Positions 49,397 to 57,035 of a stretch of DNA of 64,000 nt are shown piece by piece. A program made the position numbers and the translations under genes. The notes under the pieces are model-generated. The model did no database searches. It was not told the origin of the DNA and was given only the letters and a program-made list of their open reading frames with translations. The first letter of the stretch is position 1, and each line of letters opens with the position of its first letter. The stretch spans positions 62,001 to 126,000 of the forward strand of contig VSOZ01000008.1 of assembly GCA_009775095.1 (NCBI GenBank). Direction: 5' to 3'. Origin of the DNA: Muribaculum sp. (lineage in GTDB: Bacteria; Bacteroidota; Bacteroidia; Bacteroidales; Muribaculaceae).

Positions 49397-50995
49397 CTAC
49401 TTCTTGTACTCAACCGCGGCCTTCTCGATATTCAAGCCGCGTTTGTAGTTCTCGATGTATACGTTGAAGCCGGCCACTTCAGCCTCGGTAGGAGTAATTT
49501 CGGTGCCGACGTCGCCCGCAAACACCTCTTTGTCAAGATAGTCGGGAAGCGTAAGGTTCTCGGGATTGTTGACAAGATACGATGCCAGCAGCGCCATGCC
49601 CCATGCTCCGCCTTCGCCCGCGGTATCCATAACCGATATCGGCGAGTTGAGAGCGGCGGCAAGTATGCGCTGACCCACACCTTTGGTCTTGAACAGACCG
49701 CCGTGACCGGTGATGCGGTCGACCGATATCTTCTCCTCGTTAAACAGAATGTCGTTGCCAATCTTGAGCACGGCCACGGAGCCGTACAGATGGGCGCGCA
49801 TGAAGTTGGCGAGGTTGAAGCGGTCATTGACAGAACGCACGAAGAGCGGACGTCCCTCGGCAAGTCCGGTGACAGGCTCGCCCGAGAAGTAGTTGTAAGC
49901 CAACAGACCGCCCGAGTCGGGATCGCCGTTGAGAGCGTTGTTGTACAACTTGCCGTATATCTCGTTCATGTCCACAGGTAGTCCGAGGAGTTCGGTGTAT
50001 TCGCGGAACAGACCCACCCACGCGTTAAGGTCGGATGTACAGTTATTGCAGTGCACCATAGCCACAAGGCTGCCGTCAGGTGTAGTCACGATGTCGATCG
50101 GCTCGTAAGGTTTGCTTAACTCCTTCTCAAGCACAATCATAGAGAACGATGAAGTACCGGCCGATACATTGCCCGTACGCTGCTTGACTGCGTTAGTGGC
50201 TGTCATGCCTGTACCGGCGTCGCCCTCGGGAGGACATACAGGTATACCGGCCTGCAGATGGCCCGACGGGTCGAGCAGCTTGGCACCCTCTGCAGTAAGG
50301 CATCCTGCGTTTTCACCGGCAAGGAGCACCTTGGGCAGTATATCCTCGAGTTTCCAGCCGTAACCCTTGGGCGCGACAAGAGCGTCAAACTTCTCTACCA
50401 TCACGGCGGAGTAATTCTTGGTCTCGGGGTCGATAGGCAGCATACCTGATGCATCGCCTATGCCGAGCACCTTCTCGCCTGTGATCTGCCAGTGTATATA
50501 GCCGGCCAGAGTAGTAATGAAATCAATATCCTTAACATGCTTCTCGTCATCGAGTATAGCCTGATAAAGATGCGATATGCTCCAGCGTAGAGGGATATTG
50601 TACACAAACAGCTCCGAAAGCTCGGCGGCCGCACGCGCGGTGTTGGTGTTACGCCATGTGCGGAAAGGCACGAGTATCTCCTGCTTGCTGTCAAAGGCCA
50701 TGTAACCGTGCATCATGGCGCTGATGCCGATGGCGGCGAGTTTTTCGATCTCCACGCCATACTGCGCCCTCACGTTGTCCTGAAGGTCGCGGTAACAGTC
50801 GCGCACGCCCTCCCATATTGCCTCGATGCTGTAGGTCCAGAGGCCGTCCACAAGCTGGTTTTCCCACTCATGGCTGCCTTGTGCTATAGGACGGTTGTCA
50901 GGCGATATGAGCACGGCTTTGATACGGGTAGAGCCAAACTCGATACCGAGTATGGCTTTACCTGTCTCTATTTTGGTTTTTATGTCAAACTCCAT
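49397..50995 (-). CDS. araB: Ribulokinase (FGGY family)
   Basis: 532 residues. FGGY kinase features: ILGIEFGSTRIKAVLI at the start, VPFRTWRNTNT, GDASGMLPID, PEGDAGTGMTATNAV and GHGGLFKTKGVGQRILAAAL near the end. It phosphorylates L-ribulose to L-ribulose-5-phosphate. Last gene of the araM-araP-araR-araD-araA-araB operon, 12 bp after araA. The D-xylulokinase alternative is unlikely given the neighbours. Confidence 0.92.
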   Translation of the reverse strand: MEFDIKTKIETGKAILGIEFGSTRIKAVLISPDNRPIAQGSHEWENQLVDGLWTYSIEAIWEGVRDCYRDLQDNVRAQYGVEIEKLAAIGISAMMHGYMAFDSKQEILVPFRTWRNTNTARAAAELSELFVYNIPLRWSISHLYQAILDDEKHVKDIDFITTLAGYIHWQITGEKVLGIGDASGMLPIDPETKNYSAVMVEKFDALVAPKGYGWKLEDILPKVLLAGENAGCLTAEGAKLLDPSGHLQAGIPVCPPEGDAGTGMTATNAVKQRTGNVSAGTSSFSMIVLEKELSKPYEPIDIVTTPDGSLVAMVHCNNCTSDLNAWVGLFREYTELLGLPVDMNEIYGKLYNNALNGDPDSGGLLAYNYFSGEPVTGLAEGRPLFVRSVNDRFNLANFMRAHLYGSVAVLKIGNDILFNEEKISVDRITGHGGLFKTKGVGQRILAAALNSPISVMDTAGEGGAWGMALLASYLVNNPENLTLPDYLDKEVFAGDVGTEITPTEAEVAGFNVYIENYKRGLNIEKAAVEYKK

Positions 50996-51007
50996 AATGA
51001 CTGCCCG

Positions 51008-52540
51008 TTACTTGTTAAGCATGTAGTACACGTCATTGTAGCGAAGCTCCTTCTTGAACTCCTGTATGGTAGTGTTCTTGTCGATGCGTACCATCTCGAT
51101 GCCGGCCATCTCCGCATAGTCCTCCCAGTATTCGGGAGTAAGAGCGTAGGAGAAGCATGAGTGGTGGGTACCGCCGGCAAGTATCCATGCGCCGGCGCCG
51201 ATCTCGAAGTTGGGCATCGGTATCCACAGTGCCGAAGCCACGGGCAGTTTGGGCAGCGGCTTGGACTTGATGCACTCTACATCGTTGACAATAAGACGGA
51301 AACGGTTGCCCATGTCGATGACAGTGGCGGTTATGCCGTTGCCGGGCTTAGAGGTAAACACGAGGCGCGCGGTAAGGGCCTTGCGTATGCCGATTCCGAG
51401 GAAGTGAACCTCAAGACGGGGCTGCTCTTCGGCGATAAGCGGACACACCTCAAGCATGTGGGCCTGCAGGATAGAGCTCTGGGCGCCGTCGAAGTTGAGC
51501 GTATAATCCTCAAGGAACGAGCAACCGCCTTCAAGACCTTGAGTCATGTACCAGAGTGTGCGGTAAAGAGCGGCCGACTTCCAGTCGCCTTCGGCGCCGA
51601 AGCCATAGCCCTCGGCCATAAGACGCTGTGAGGCGAGGCCCGGTATCTGATCGAAACCTACAAATTTGGGGTCGTTGATGTCGGCTGTACCGAGGTCGTC
51701 GAAGTTGGTGGTAAAGCCCTTGGCACCCTTGTCCTGAAGACATGCGCGCAGTGTAAGCTCTGCCTTGGCTGCATTCCATACCGACTTGTACTCTACGGTT
51801 GAAGGATCCTTAACGGCGTCCTCACACTTGTACAGCGCAAAGTAAGTGTCCATAAGCTCCTTGACGGCCTCATCGGTCACACCCTTGCCATACTCCATAA
51901 GTTCGCTTACGGGGCAGTAGTCGACATGATAGCCCAGACGCATCTCGGCATCAACCTTGTCGCCGTCGGTAACGGCCACGTTGTTCATCTGGTCGCCGAA
52001 GCGGAGTATGAGCATGTCCTGAGAGTCGGCCCAAGCTGCGGCCACGCGCGACCATACGGCTATCTTCTCCTGAACGGCTTTGTCCTTCCAGTAGCCGACC
52101 ACAACCTTGCGCTTAACGTTCATGCGGGCGCAGATATGTCCGAACTCGCGGTCACCGTGAGCCGACTGATTGAGGTTCATGAAGTCCATGTCCATGGTGT
52201 CCCACGGTATCTCGGCGTTGTACTGGGTGTGGAAGTGGAGCAACGGCTTGCGGAGCTGCTGCAGACCGTGAATCCACATCTTGGCCGGCGAGAATGTGTG
52301 CATCCAAGTGATGATACCCACACACTTCGCGTCGTTGTTGGCGGCCTTCATGACGGCTTCAACCTCTTTCGACGAGTTGGCAGTGCCTTTATATACTACT
52401 TTTATAGGGAGATTTCCCGAATTATTGAGTCCGTCTACCATCTCTTTGGAGTGTGCGTCAACCGCTACTACGGCATCGCCGCCATAAAGGAGCTGTGCGC
52501 CGGTCACCCACCAGAGTTCAAGATTTTCAAATGCTTTCAT
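51008..52540 (-). CDS. araA: L-arabinose isomerase
   Basis: 510 residues. FENLELWWVTGAQLLYG at the start, GIITWMHTFSPAKMWIHGLQQL (conserved), FHTQYNAEIPW, RLMAEGYGFGAEGDWKSAALYRTLW and the metal ligands in EDYTLNF/AHMLEVCP and GTHHSCFSYALTPE. It converts L-arabinose to L-ribulose. Length and motifs are standard; 12 bp upstream of araB. Confidence 0.96.
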   Translation of the reverse strand: MKAFENLELWWVTGAQLLYGGDAVVAVDAHSKEMVDGLNNSGNLPIKVVYKGTANSSKEVEAVMKAANNDAKCVGIITWMHTFSPAKMWIHGLQQLRKPLLHFHTQYNAEIPWDTMDMDFMNLNQSAHGDREFGHICARMNVKRKVVVGYWKDKAVQEKIAVWSRVAAAWADSQDMLILRFGDQMNNVAVTDGDKVDAEMRLGYHVDYCPVSELMEYGKGVTDEAVKELMDTYFALYKCEDAVKDPSTVEYKSVWNAAKAELTLRACLQDKGAKGFTTNFDDLGTADINDPKFVGFDQIPGLASQRLMAEGYGFGAEGDWKSAALYRTLWYMTQGLEGGCSFLEDYTLNFDGAQSSILQAHMLEVCPLIAEEQPRLEVHFLGIGIRKALTARLVFTSKPGNGITATVIDMGNRFRLIVNDVECIKSKPLPKLPVASALWIPMPNFEIGAGAWILAGGTHHSCFSYALTPEYWEDYAEMAGIEMVRIDKNTTIQEFKKELRYNDVYYMLNK

Positions 52541-52569
52541 AATGTATAGTTTTAAATTGGTTAATGTTG

Positions 52570-53259
52570 TTATTTTTTCTGTCCGTAATAAGCACCCGGA
52601 CCATGCTTGCGGTTAAAGTGCTTCTCGATGAGAAGAGGGTTCATGGTCAGGTTGGGATTGACCGTATAGGCTATGCTCGCCATCTTGGCCACCTGCTCCA
52701 TGACCACGGCGTTGTGCACTGCGTCATGAGCATCCTTGCCCCACGCAAACGGACCGTGATTCTTCACCAGAACACCCGGAGTATGAACGGGATTCATACC
52801 CTCGAAGCGCTTGATGATGACGTTGCCGGTCTCAAGTTCGTATTCACCCTTTACCTCCGCTTCGGTCATGTCGGCCGTACAGGGTATGGCGTCATGGAAG
52901 TAGTCGGCATGTGTTGTACCTATATTGGGCAGATCAATGCCGGCCTGCGCCCATGCGGTGGCGTAAGTGGAGTGAGTGTGTACCACACCGCCTATCTCGG
53001 GAAACGCCTTGTAAAGAGCCAGATGGGTGGGAGTGTCGGAAGAGGGACGCAGATCGCCCTCGACCACATTGCCGTCAAGGTCAACAACCACCATGTCGTC
53101 GGCCTTCATCGTGTCGTAGTCGACACCGCTGGGCTTGATAACGACAAGGCCCGTGGCACGGTCGATGCCCGACACGTTGCCCCAAGTAAATATAACAAGT
53201 CCGTGTTTTACCAGATCAAGATTGGCACGGAACACTTTTTCTTTAAGTTCTTCAAGCAT
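52570..53259 (-). CDS. araD: L-ribulose-5-phosphate 4-epimerase
   Basis: 229 residues. Class II aldolase-like: VIFTWGNVSGIDRATGLVVIKPSGVDYD, the THSTYATAWAQAG zinc ligands, TTHADYFHDAIPC and VLVKNHGPFAWGKD. It gives D-xylulose-5-phosphate for the pentose phosphate pathway. Lies between the regulator and araA. Confidence 0.95.
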   Translation of the reverse strand: MLEELKEKVFRANLDLVKHGLVIFTWGNVSGIDRATGLVVIKPSGVDYDTMKADDMVVVDLDGNVVEGDLRPSSDTPTHLALYKAFPEIGGVVHTHSTYATAWAQAGIDLPNIGTTHADYFHDAIPCTADMTEAEVKGEYELETGNVIIKRFEGMNPVHTPGVLVKNHGPFAWGKDAHDAVHNAVVMEQVAKMASIAYTVNPNLTMNPLLIEKHFNRKHGPGAYYGQKK

Positions 53260-53265
53260 GTCAGT

Positions 53266-53952
53266 TTACATTTTAAATTTATCCGATTGGGCGTATAGCT
53301 CCTCATCGAAAGTATATAGCGAGGCTCCGCGGCGCGATGTGACCTTGTCGATCATGTCGGTGCGCTTTATACACGGATTCTCGAGTATGCGGCGGCGGAA
53401 ATTGCGCTTGTCGGCCGGCTCACCCAATATAGTCTCATACAGGTTCTGAAGCTGCGTGAGAGTGAAATACTCAGGAAGCAGCTCAAACGCTATGGGCTCG
53501 CAGGTAGCCTTGCGGCGCATGGCCTTGACCGCCCGCCGTATCATCTGCGGGTGGTCAAAGCACAGTTCCGGAAGATTGTCGACATCGACCCATTGGGCGT
53601 CATAGGCCTTGACACGGTCGATGTAAGCGTCATCCCACTTTATGAGAGCGTAGTAAGCTACCGACACCACTCGCTCGCCGGGGTCGCGGTCAAGGTCACC
53701 GAATGCTCCCACCTGCTCCATGTACACGTTGTCAAGTCCGGTAAGTTGATGAAGCACTCGATATGCGGCATCGTCGACACTCTCCGACGACTTCACAAAG
53801 CCACCCATCAGTGACCATGACCCGAGCGCGGGCTCAAACTTACGGCGCGTCAGCAACAGACACAAGCGACCTTCGCGCAGCGTGAACACCATACAGTCCA
53901 CGCCGACGAGCATCTTTTCATGAGCGGAGTAAAAACCTTGTTCGCGAAACAT
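53266..53952 (-). CDS. araR: Nudix-type arabinose regulator AraR
   Basis: 228 residues. N-terminal Nudix fold (LGSWSLMGGFVKSSESVDDAAYRVLHQLTGL) in which the catalytic REUxEE glutamates are absent, so it should bind but not hydrolyse ligand. C-terminal winged helix (~150-225: FTLTQLQNLYETILGEPADKRNFRRRIL). A regulator of this architecture, controlled by L-arabinose, is known from Bacteroides thetaiotaomicron with the same gene order. It is encoded within the operon, 6 bp upstream of araD, so it probably controls its own synthesis. Confidence 0.9.
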   Translation of the reverse strand: MFREQGFYSAHEKMLVGVDCMVFTLREGRLCLLLTRRKFEPALGSWSLMGGFVKSSESVDDAAYRVLHQLTGLDNVYMEQVGAFGDLDRDPGERVVSVAYYALIKWDDAYIDRVKAYDAQWVDVDNLPELCFDHPQMIRRAVKAMRRKATCEPIAFELLPEYFTLTQLQNLYETILGEPADKRNFRRRILENPCIKRTDMIDKVTSRRGASLYTFDEELYAQSDKFKM

Positions 53953-53980
53953 ATTACTTCAATACGGGCTATATGTTTGA

Positions 53981-55666
53981 TTACCAGAAATACCAGTAGA
54001 ATGCGGCAGTGATGGCAAGGATGATAACAGTGTGTACTACATCCCATGTGCCCCAGCTTGCACGGGTGGCGGCACGCTGCTCGGCGGTAGAAGTTCCGAA
54101 TACAAGACCCTTGATCTTCTCGGGCGACGGAGCCTTTGTGCAAAGCGATACCACAACACCTACGGCAAGGCAGAATACGAGCATCCATCCGCAGAAGAAG
54201 AGCCAGTTGCAGTCATAGAATATATACTGGAAGAGACTGGGATCGCTGCCGCCTATCTCGGCGTTGCTGTAATATATCTTGGCGCAAAGACGGGTAAGAC
54301 CGATGATAAGACCGGAAAGAAGGGCCCACATGCCGCCGAGAGCCGAAGCACGCTTCCACAGGATACCGATAAGGAAGGCGGCGGCGATACCCGGAGCGAG
54401 TACCGACTGCACATCCTGCAGGTAGAGGTAAAGCACATCGCCCACAGAGCGCATGACGGGTATCCAGAGAATACCGAGTACAACGATAACGACGGTAGCG
54501 GCCTGACCGATGCGCACGAGCTTCTTGGGATCGGTCTTCGGTTTAAGACGCTGATAGAAGTCGATGGTGAAGAGGGCGGCCGACGAGTTGAACAGCGACG
54601 CGAGCGAGCTCATGAGGGCGGCAAGAATACCGCACACGATAAGACCCTTCACACCGGCCGGAAGAAGTTTGGCCACGAGAGTCGGGAAAGCGGCGTCGGA
54701 GTTGGGGCTACCGTTGGGCAGCATCGGCAGGAAGTCGCCGAGATTCTGATGAAGAGCAAAAGCTATCATGCCCGGGATAAGGAACAGGAACACCGGAAGC
54801 AGCTTCAGGTAAGCGCCGAAGATAGTACCGCGGCGGGCCTCCTTCTCATCCTTACCGGAAAGTACGCGCTGTACTATGAACTGGTCGGTACACCAGTACC
54901 AGAAACCGATAACGGCCGAGCCGATGAGGGCGCCGAGCCACGGATACTGCGCGTCACGGTTGTCACGGATAAGGTTGACCATAGTGTCGCCGTATTCGTT
55001 GACCTTCACGGCAGAGCATATGCGCATCATTTCGTCCCAGCCGCCGAGCTCTTTAAGACCGAGCACGAGAATTATGAGCGAGCCGAGAAGCAGTATGGGC
55101 GTCTGTAGCACCGAAGTATAAAGTACCGATTTCATACCGCCGAATATAGTATAAAGAGCAGTGATGAGCACAAGGCCGATAGCGGCAATCCAGAAGAAGT
55201 CGATGCCCCAAAGCTCGTCGATGCCGAATACCTGCTGGAATACAAGACCGCCGGCATAAACCGTAACGGCAACTTTTGTAAGCACATAGCTTATGAGCGA
55301 GATAGTGGCAAGGATAGTACGCGACTGAGGATTGAAACGCTTTTCAAGGAATTCAGGCATGGTATAGACCATACTGCGGGTGTAGAACGGCACGAACACC
55401 CAACCGAGGATAAGGATCATCCAGCCCTGTATCTCCCAGTGGGCCATGGCCATACCGGAGGATGCTCCGGAGCCGGCGAGACCGATAAGGTGTTCCGAAC
55501 CGATATTGGATGCGAAAATCGACGCACCGATCGCGATCCAAGTGGCATCTTTACCGCCGAGGAAGTAGTCGGCGGCATTGTTCTGTTTCTGACGCATTAC
55601 CCATACGATAATGCCGATCAGGGCTATGAAAAAAAGCCCTATGACAAGCCAGTCAAGAAATTGCAT
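53981..55666 (-). CDS. araP: Sodium/sugar symporter of the arabinose operon
   Basis: 561 residues, SSS family with ~14 helices: GKDATWIAIGASIFASNIGSEHLIGLAGSGA, YTMPEFLEKRF, TALYTIFGGMKSVLYTSVLQ and FWYWCTDQFIVQRVLSGKDEKEARRG. SLC5-like Na+ cotransport of L-arabinose is inferred from the operon. Starts 23 bp after araM ends and ends 28 bp before araR. Confidence 0.9.
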   Translation of the reverse strand: MQFLDWLVIGLFFIALIGIIVWVMRQKQNNAADYFLGGKDATWIAIGASIFASNIGSEHLIGLAGSGASSGMAMAHWEIQGWMILILGWVFVPFYTRSMVYTMPEFLEKRFNPQSRTILATISLISYVLTKVAVTVYAGGLVFQQVFGIDELWGIDFFWIAAIGLVLITALYTIFGGMKSVLYTSVLQTPILLLGSLIILVLGLKELGGWDEMMRICSAVKVNEYGDTMVNLIRDNRDAQYPWLGALIGSAVIGFWYWCTDQFIVQRVLSGKDEKEARRGTIFGAYLKLLPVFLFLIPGMIAFALHQNLGDFLPMLPNGSPNSDAAFPTLVAKLLPAGVKGLIVCGILAALMSSLASLFNSSAALFTIDFYQRLKPKTDPKKLVRIGQAATVVIVVLGILWIPVMRSVGDVLYLYLQDVQSVLAPGIAAAFLIGILWKRASALGGMWALLSGLIIGLTRLCAKIYYSNAEIGGSDPSLFQYIFYDCNWLFFCGWMLVFCLAVGVVVSLCTKAPSPEKIKGLVFGTSTAEQRAATRASWGTWDVVHTVIILAITAAFYWYFW

Positions 55667-55689
55667 GATGATTGGTTATTAAGGTTAAT

Positions 55690-56844
55690 TTATTTTTCAA
55701 CACCGAATTTAAATATGCAACGACTTGAGTACTTTTCGCCCGGAAGCAGTATTACCGAAGGCCACTGGGGTTTGTTGGGGCTGTCGGGATAGTGCTGAGT
55801 CTCAAGGCAGAGTGCGGCATGCTGGTTGTAGACCTTGCCGTTCTTGCCGGTAACGGTACCGTCAAGGAAGTTGCCCGAGTAGAACTGAATACCCGGCTCG
55901 TTGGTATACACACTGAGGGTCACTCCGGTTGAGGGAGCCACGAGTTTCACAGCCTCCTGCGAGATGTCGCCGGCAGCGTTGAGCACCCAGTTGTGGTCAA
56001 AACCGTTGCCGTTCTTGATCTGCTCGAAGTCAAAGTTCTTGATGTCGGCACCTACCTCTTTGGCGGTAGTAAAGTCCATAGGAGTATCCTTAACGGGGAG
56101 TATCTCGCCGGTCGTCATGAAAGTGCTGTCGACAGGAGTATATCCGTCGGCGTTTATCACAAGCACATTGTCGTCGATCGACTTGGACGGATCACCGTTA
56201 AGATTAAAGTAAGTATGATTGGTCATGTTGATTACCGTAGGCTTGTCGGTCACGGCCTCGTAGTCGATGTCGAGAGCGTTGTCGGCGGTAAGCTTATAGG
56301 TAACCTGTGCGGTCACTTCACCGGGGAAGTTGTTGTCTCCGTCGGGCGAGGTGATCGAAAGCACCAGCACAGAGTCATTGGCCTCTTTCACGTCATATAC
56401 CTTGTACTGCCAGCCTGTGGGTCCACCGTGAAGGGTGTGACCGAAGTTATTTGTAGGCAGTTGTATGGTATCACCCCCGATAGGCAGACGGCCGTGGTCG
56501 ATGCGGTTGGCATAGCGGCCTATAGCGGCACCGAAGTCGGTCTGGTTGTTTTCGGGGAAATAGGCTTGAACGCTGTCAAGTCCGAGAGTCACGTCAATAA
56601 ACTTTCCGTCACGGTCAGGAACGCTTATCGACACTATGCGGCCTCCATAGTTGGTGACACACACCTCCATGCCGGCTGCATTTTTAAGCACATAAAGGCC
56701 GGTGGACTTGCCATCCACTTCAGCCACAAACTTGTTCGGATCAAGGCCCGAATCGGTCAACTCGGGAGCCGCGTTCTTGCTACCGCAAGAAGCCATAAGC
56801 ATTAGGGCTCCTCCACAAATCAAATTCAACTTCAGTTTAAACAT
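55690..56844 (-). CDS. araM: Aldose 1-epimerase lipoprotein
   Basis: 384 residues; lipoprotein signal LMASC. GalM fold with ENNQTDFGAAIGRYANRID, LPTNNFGHTLHGGPTGWQ (His), MTNHTYFNLNG (His), FDHNWVLN (Asp) and LCLETQHYPDSPN (Glu). It interconverts alpha and beta sugar anomers in the periplasm before uptake by the symporter. First gene of the operon; the palindrome at 56941 lies upstream. Confidence 0.93.
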   Translation of the reverse strand: MFKLKLNLICGGALMLMASCGSKNAAPELTDSGLDPNKFVAEVDGKSTGLYVLKNAAGMEVCVTNYGGRIVSISVPDRDGKFIDVTLGLDSVQAYFPENNQTDFGAAIGRYANRIDHGRLPIGGDTIQLPTNNFGHTLHGGPTGWQYKVYDVKEANDSVLVLSITSPDGDNNFPGEVTAQVTYKLTADNALDIDYEAVTDKPTVINMTNHTYFNLNGDPSKSIDDNVLVINADGYTPVDSTFMTTGEILPVKDTPMDFTTAKEVGADIKNFDFEQIKNGNGFDHNWVLNAAGDISQEAVKLVAPSTGVTLSVYTNEPGIQFYSGNFLDGTVTGKNGKVYNQHAALCLETQHYPDSPNKPQWPSVILLPGEKYSSRCIFKFGVEK

Positions 56845-56940
56845 AACTCACTGTGTTCTTGATATAGATTTTTATGGGTGTAAAAGTAACACTTATTTTG
56901 ACAATTCAAAAATTTTTCTATATGTTTTACAACATAAATC

Positions 56941-56973
56941 GTATTAGACCAATTGGTCCTATTGGTCTAATAC
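56941..56973. promoter_or_regulatory. Perfect 13-bp inverted repeat, candidate AraR operator
   Basis: GTATTAGACCAAT and ATTGGTCTAATAC flank TGGTCCT. The left arm plus spacer also forms the palindrome GACCAATTGGTC, giving three GACCAAT/ATTGGTC half-sites. About 97 bp upstream of araM and next to the secDF terminator. Best explained as the operon's operator, bound by AraR. Confidence 0.65.
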
Positions 56974-57010
56974 AATAAAAAAGAGGCGCTCCGCGATGCG
57001 GAACACCTCT
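56974..57010 (-). terminator. Terminator of secDF
   Basis: Minus strand AGAGGTGTTCCGC pairs with GCGGAGCGCCTCT (13 bp including two G-U) with loop ATC, followed by TTTTTTATTG. It lies 26 bp after the secDF stop. Confidence 0.92.
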
Positions 57011-57035
57011 CTTTATATAGGCTTAAGGCCGTTGA

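Noticed and set aside
54032..55108. 358-codon frame antisense to the sugar symporter
   Set aside because: Shadow of a strongly conserved SSS transporter; no recognisable domain.
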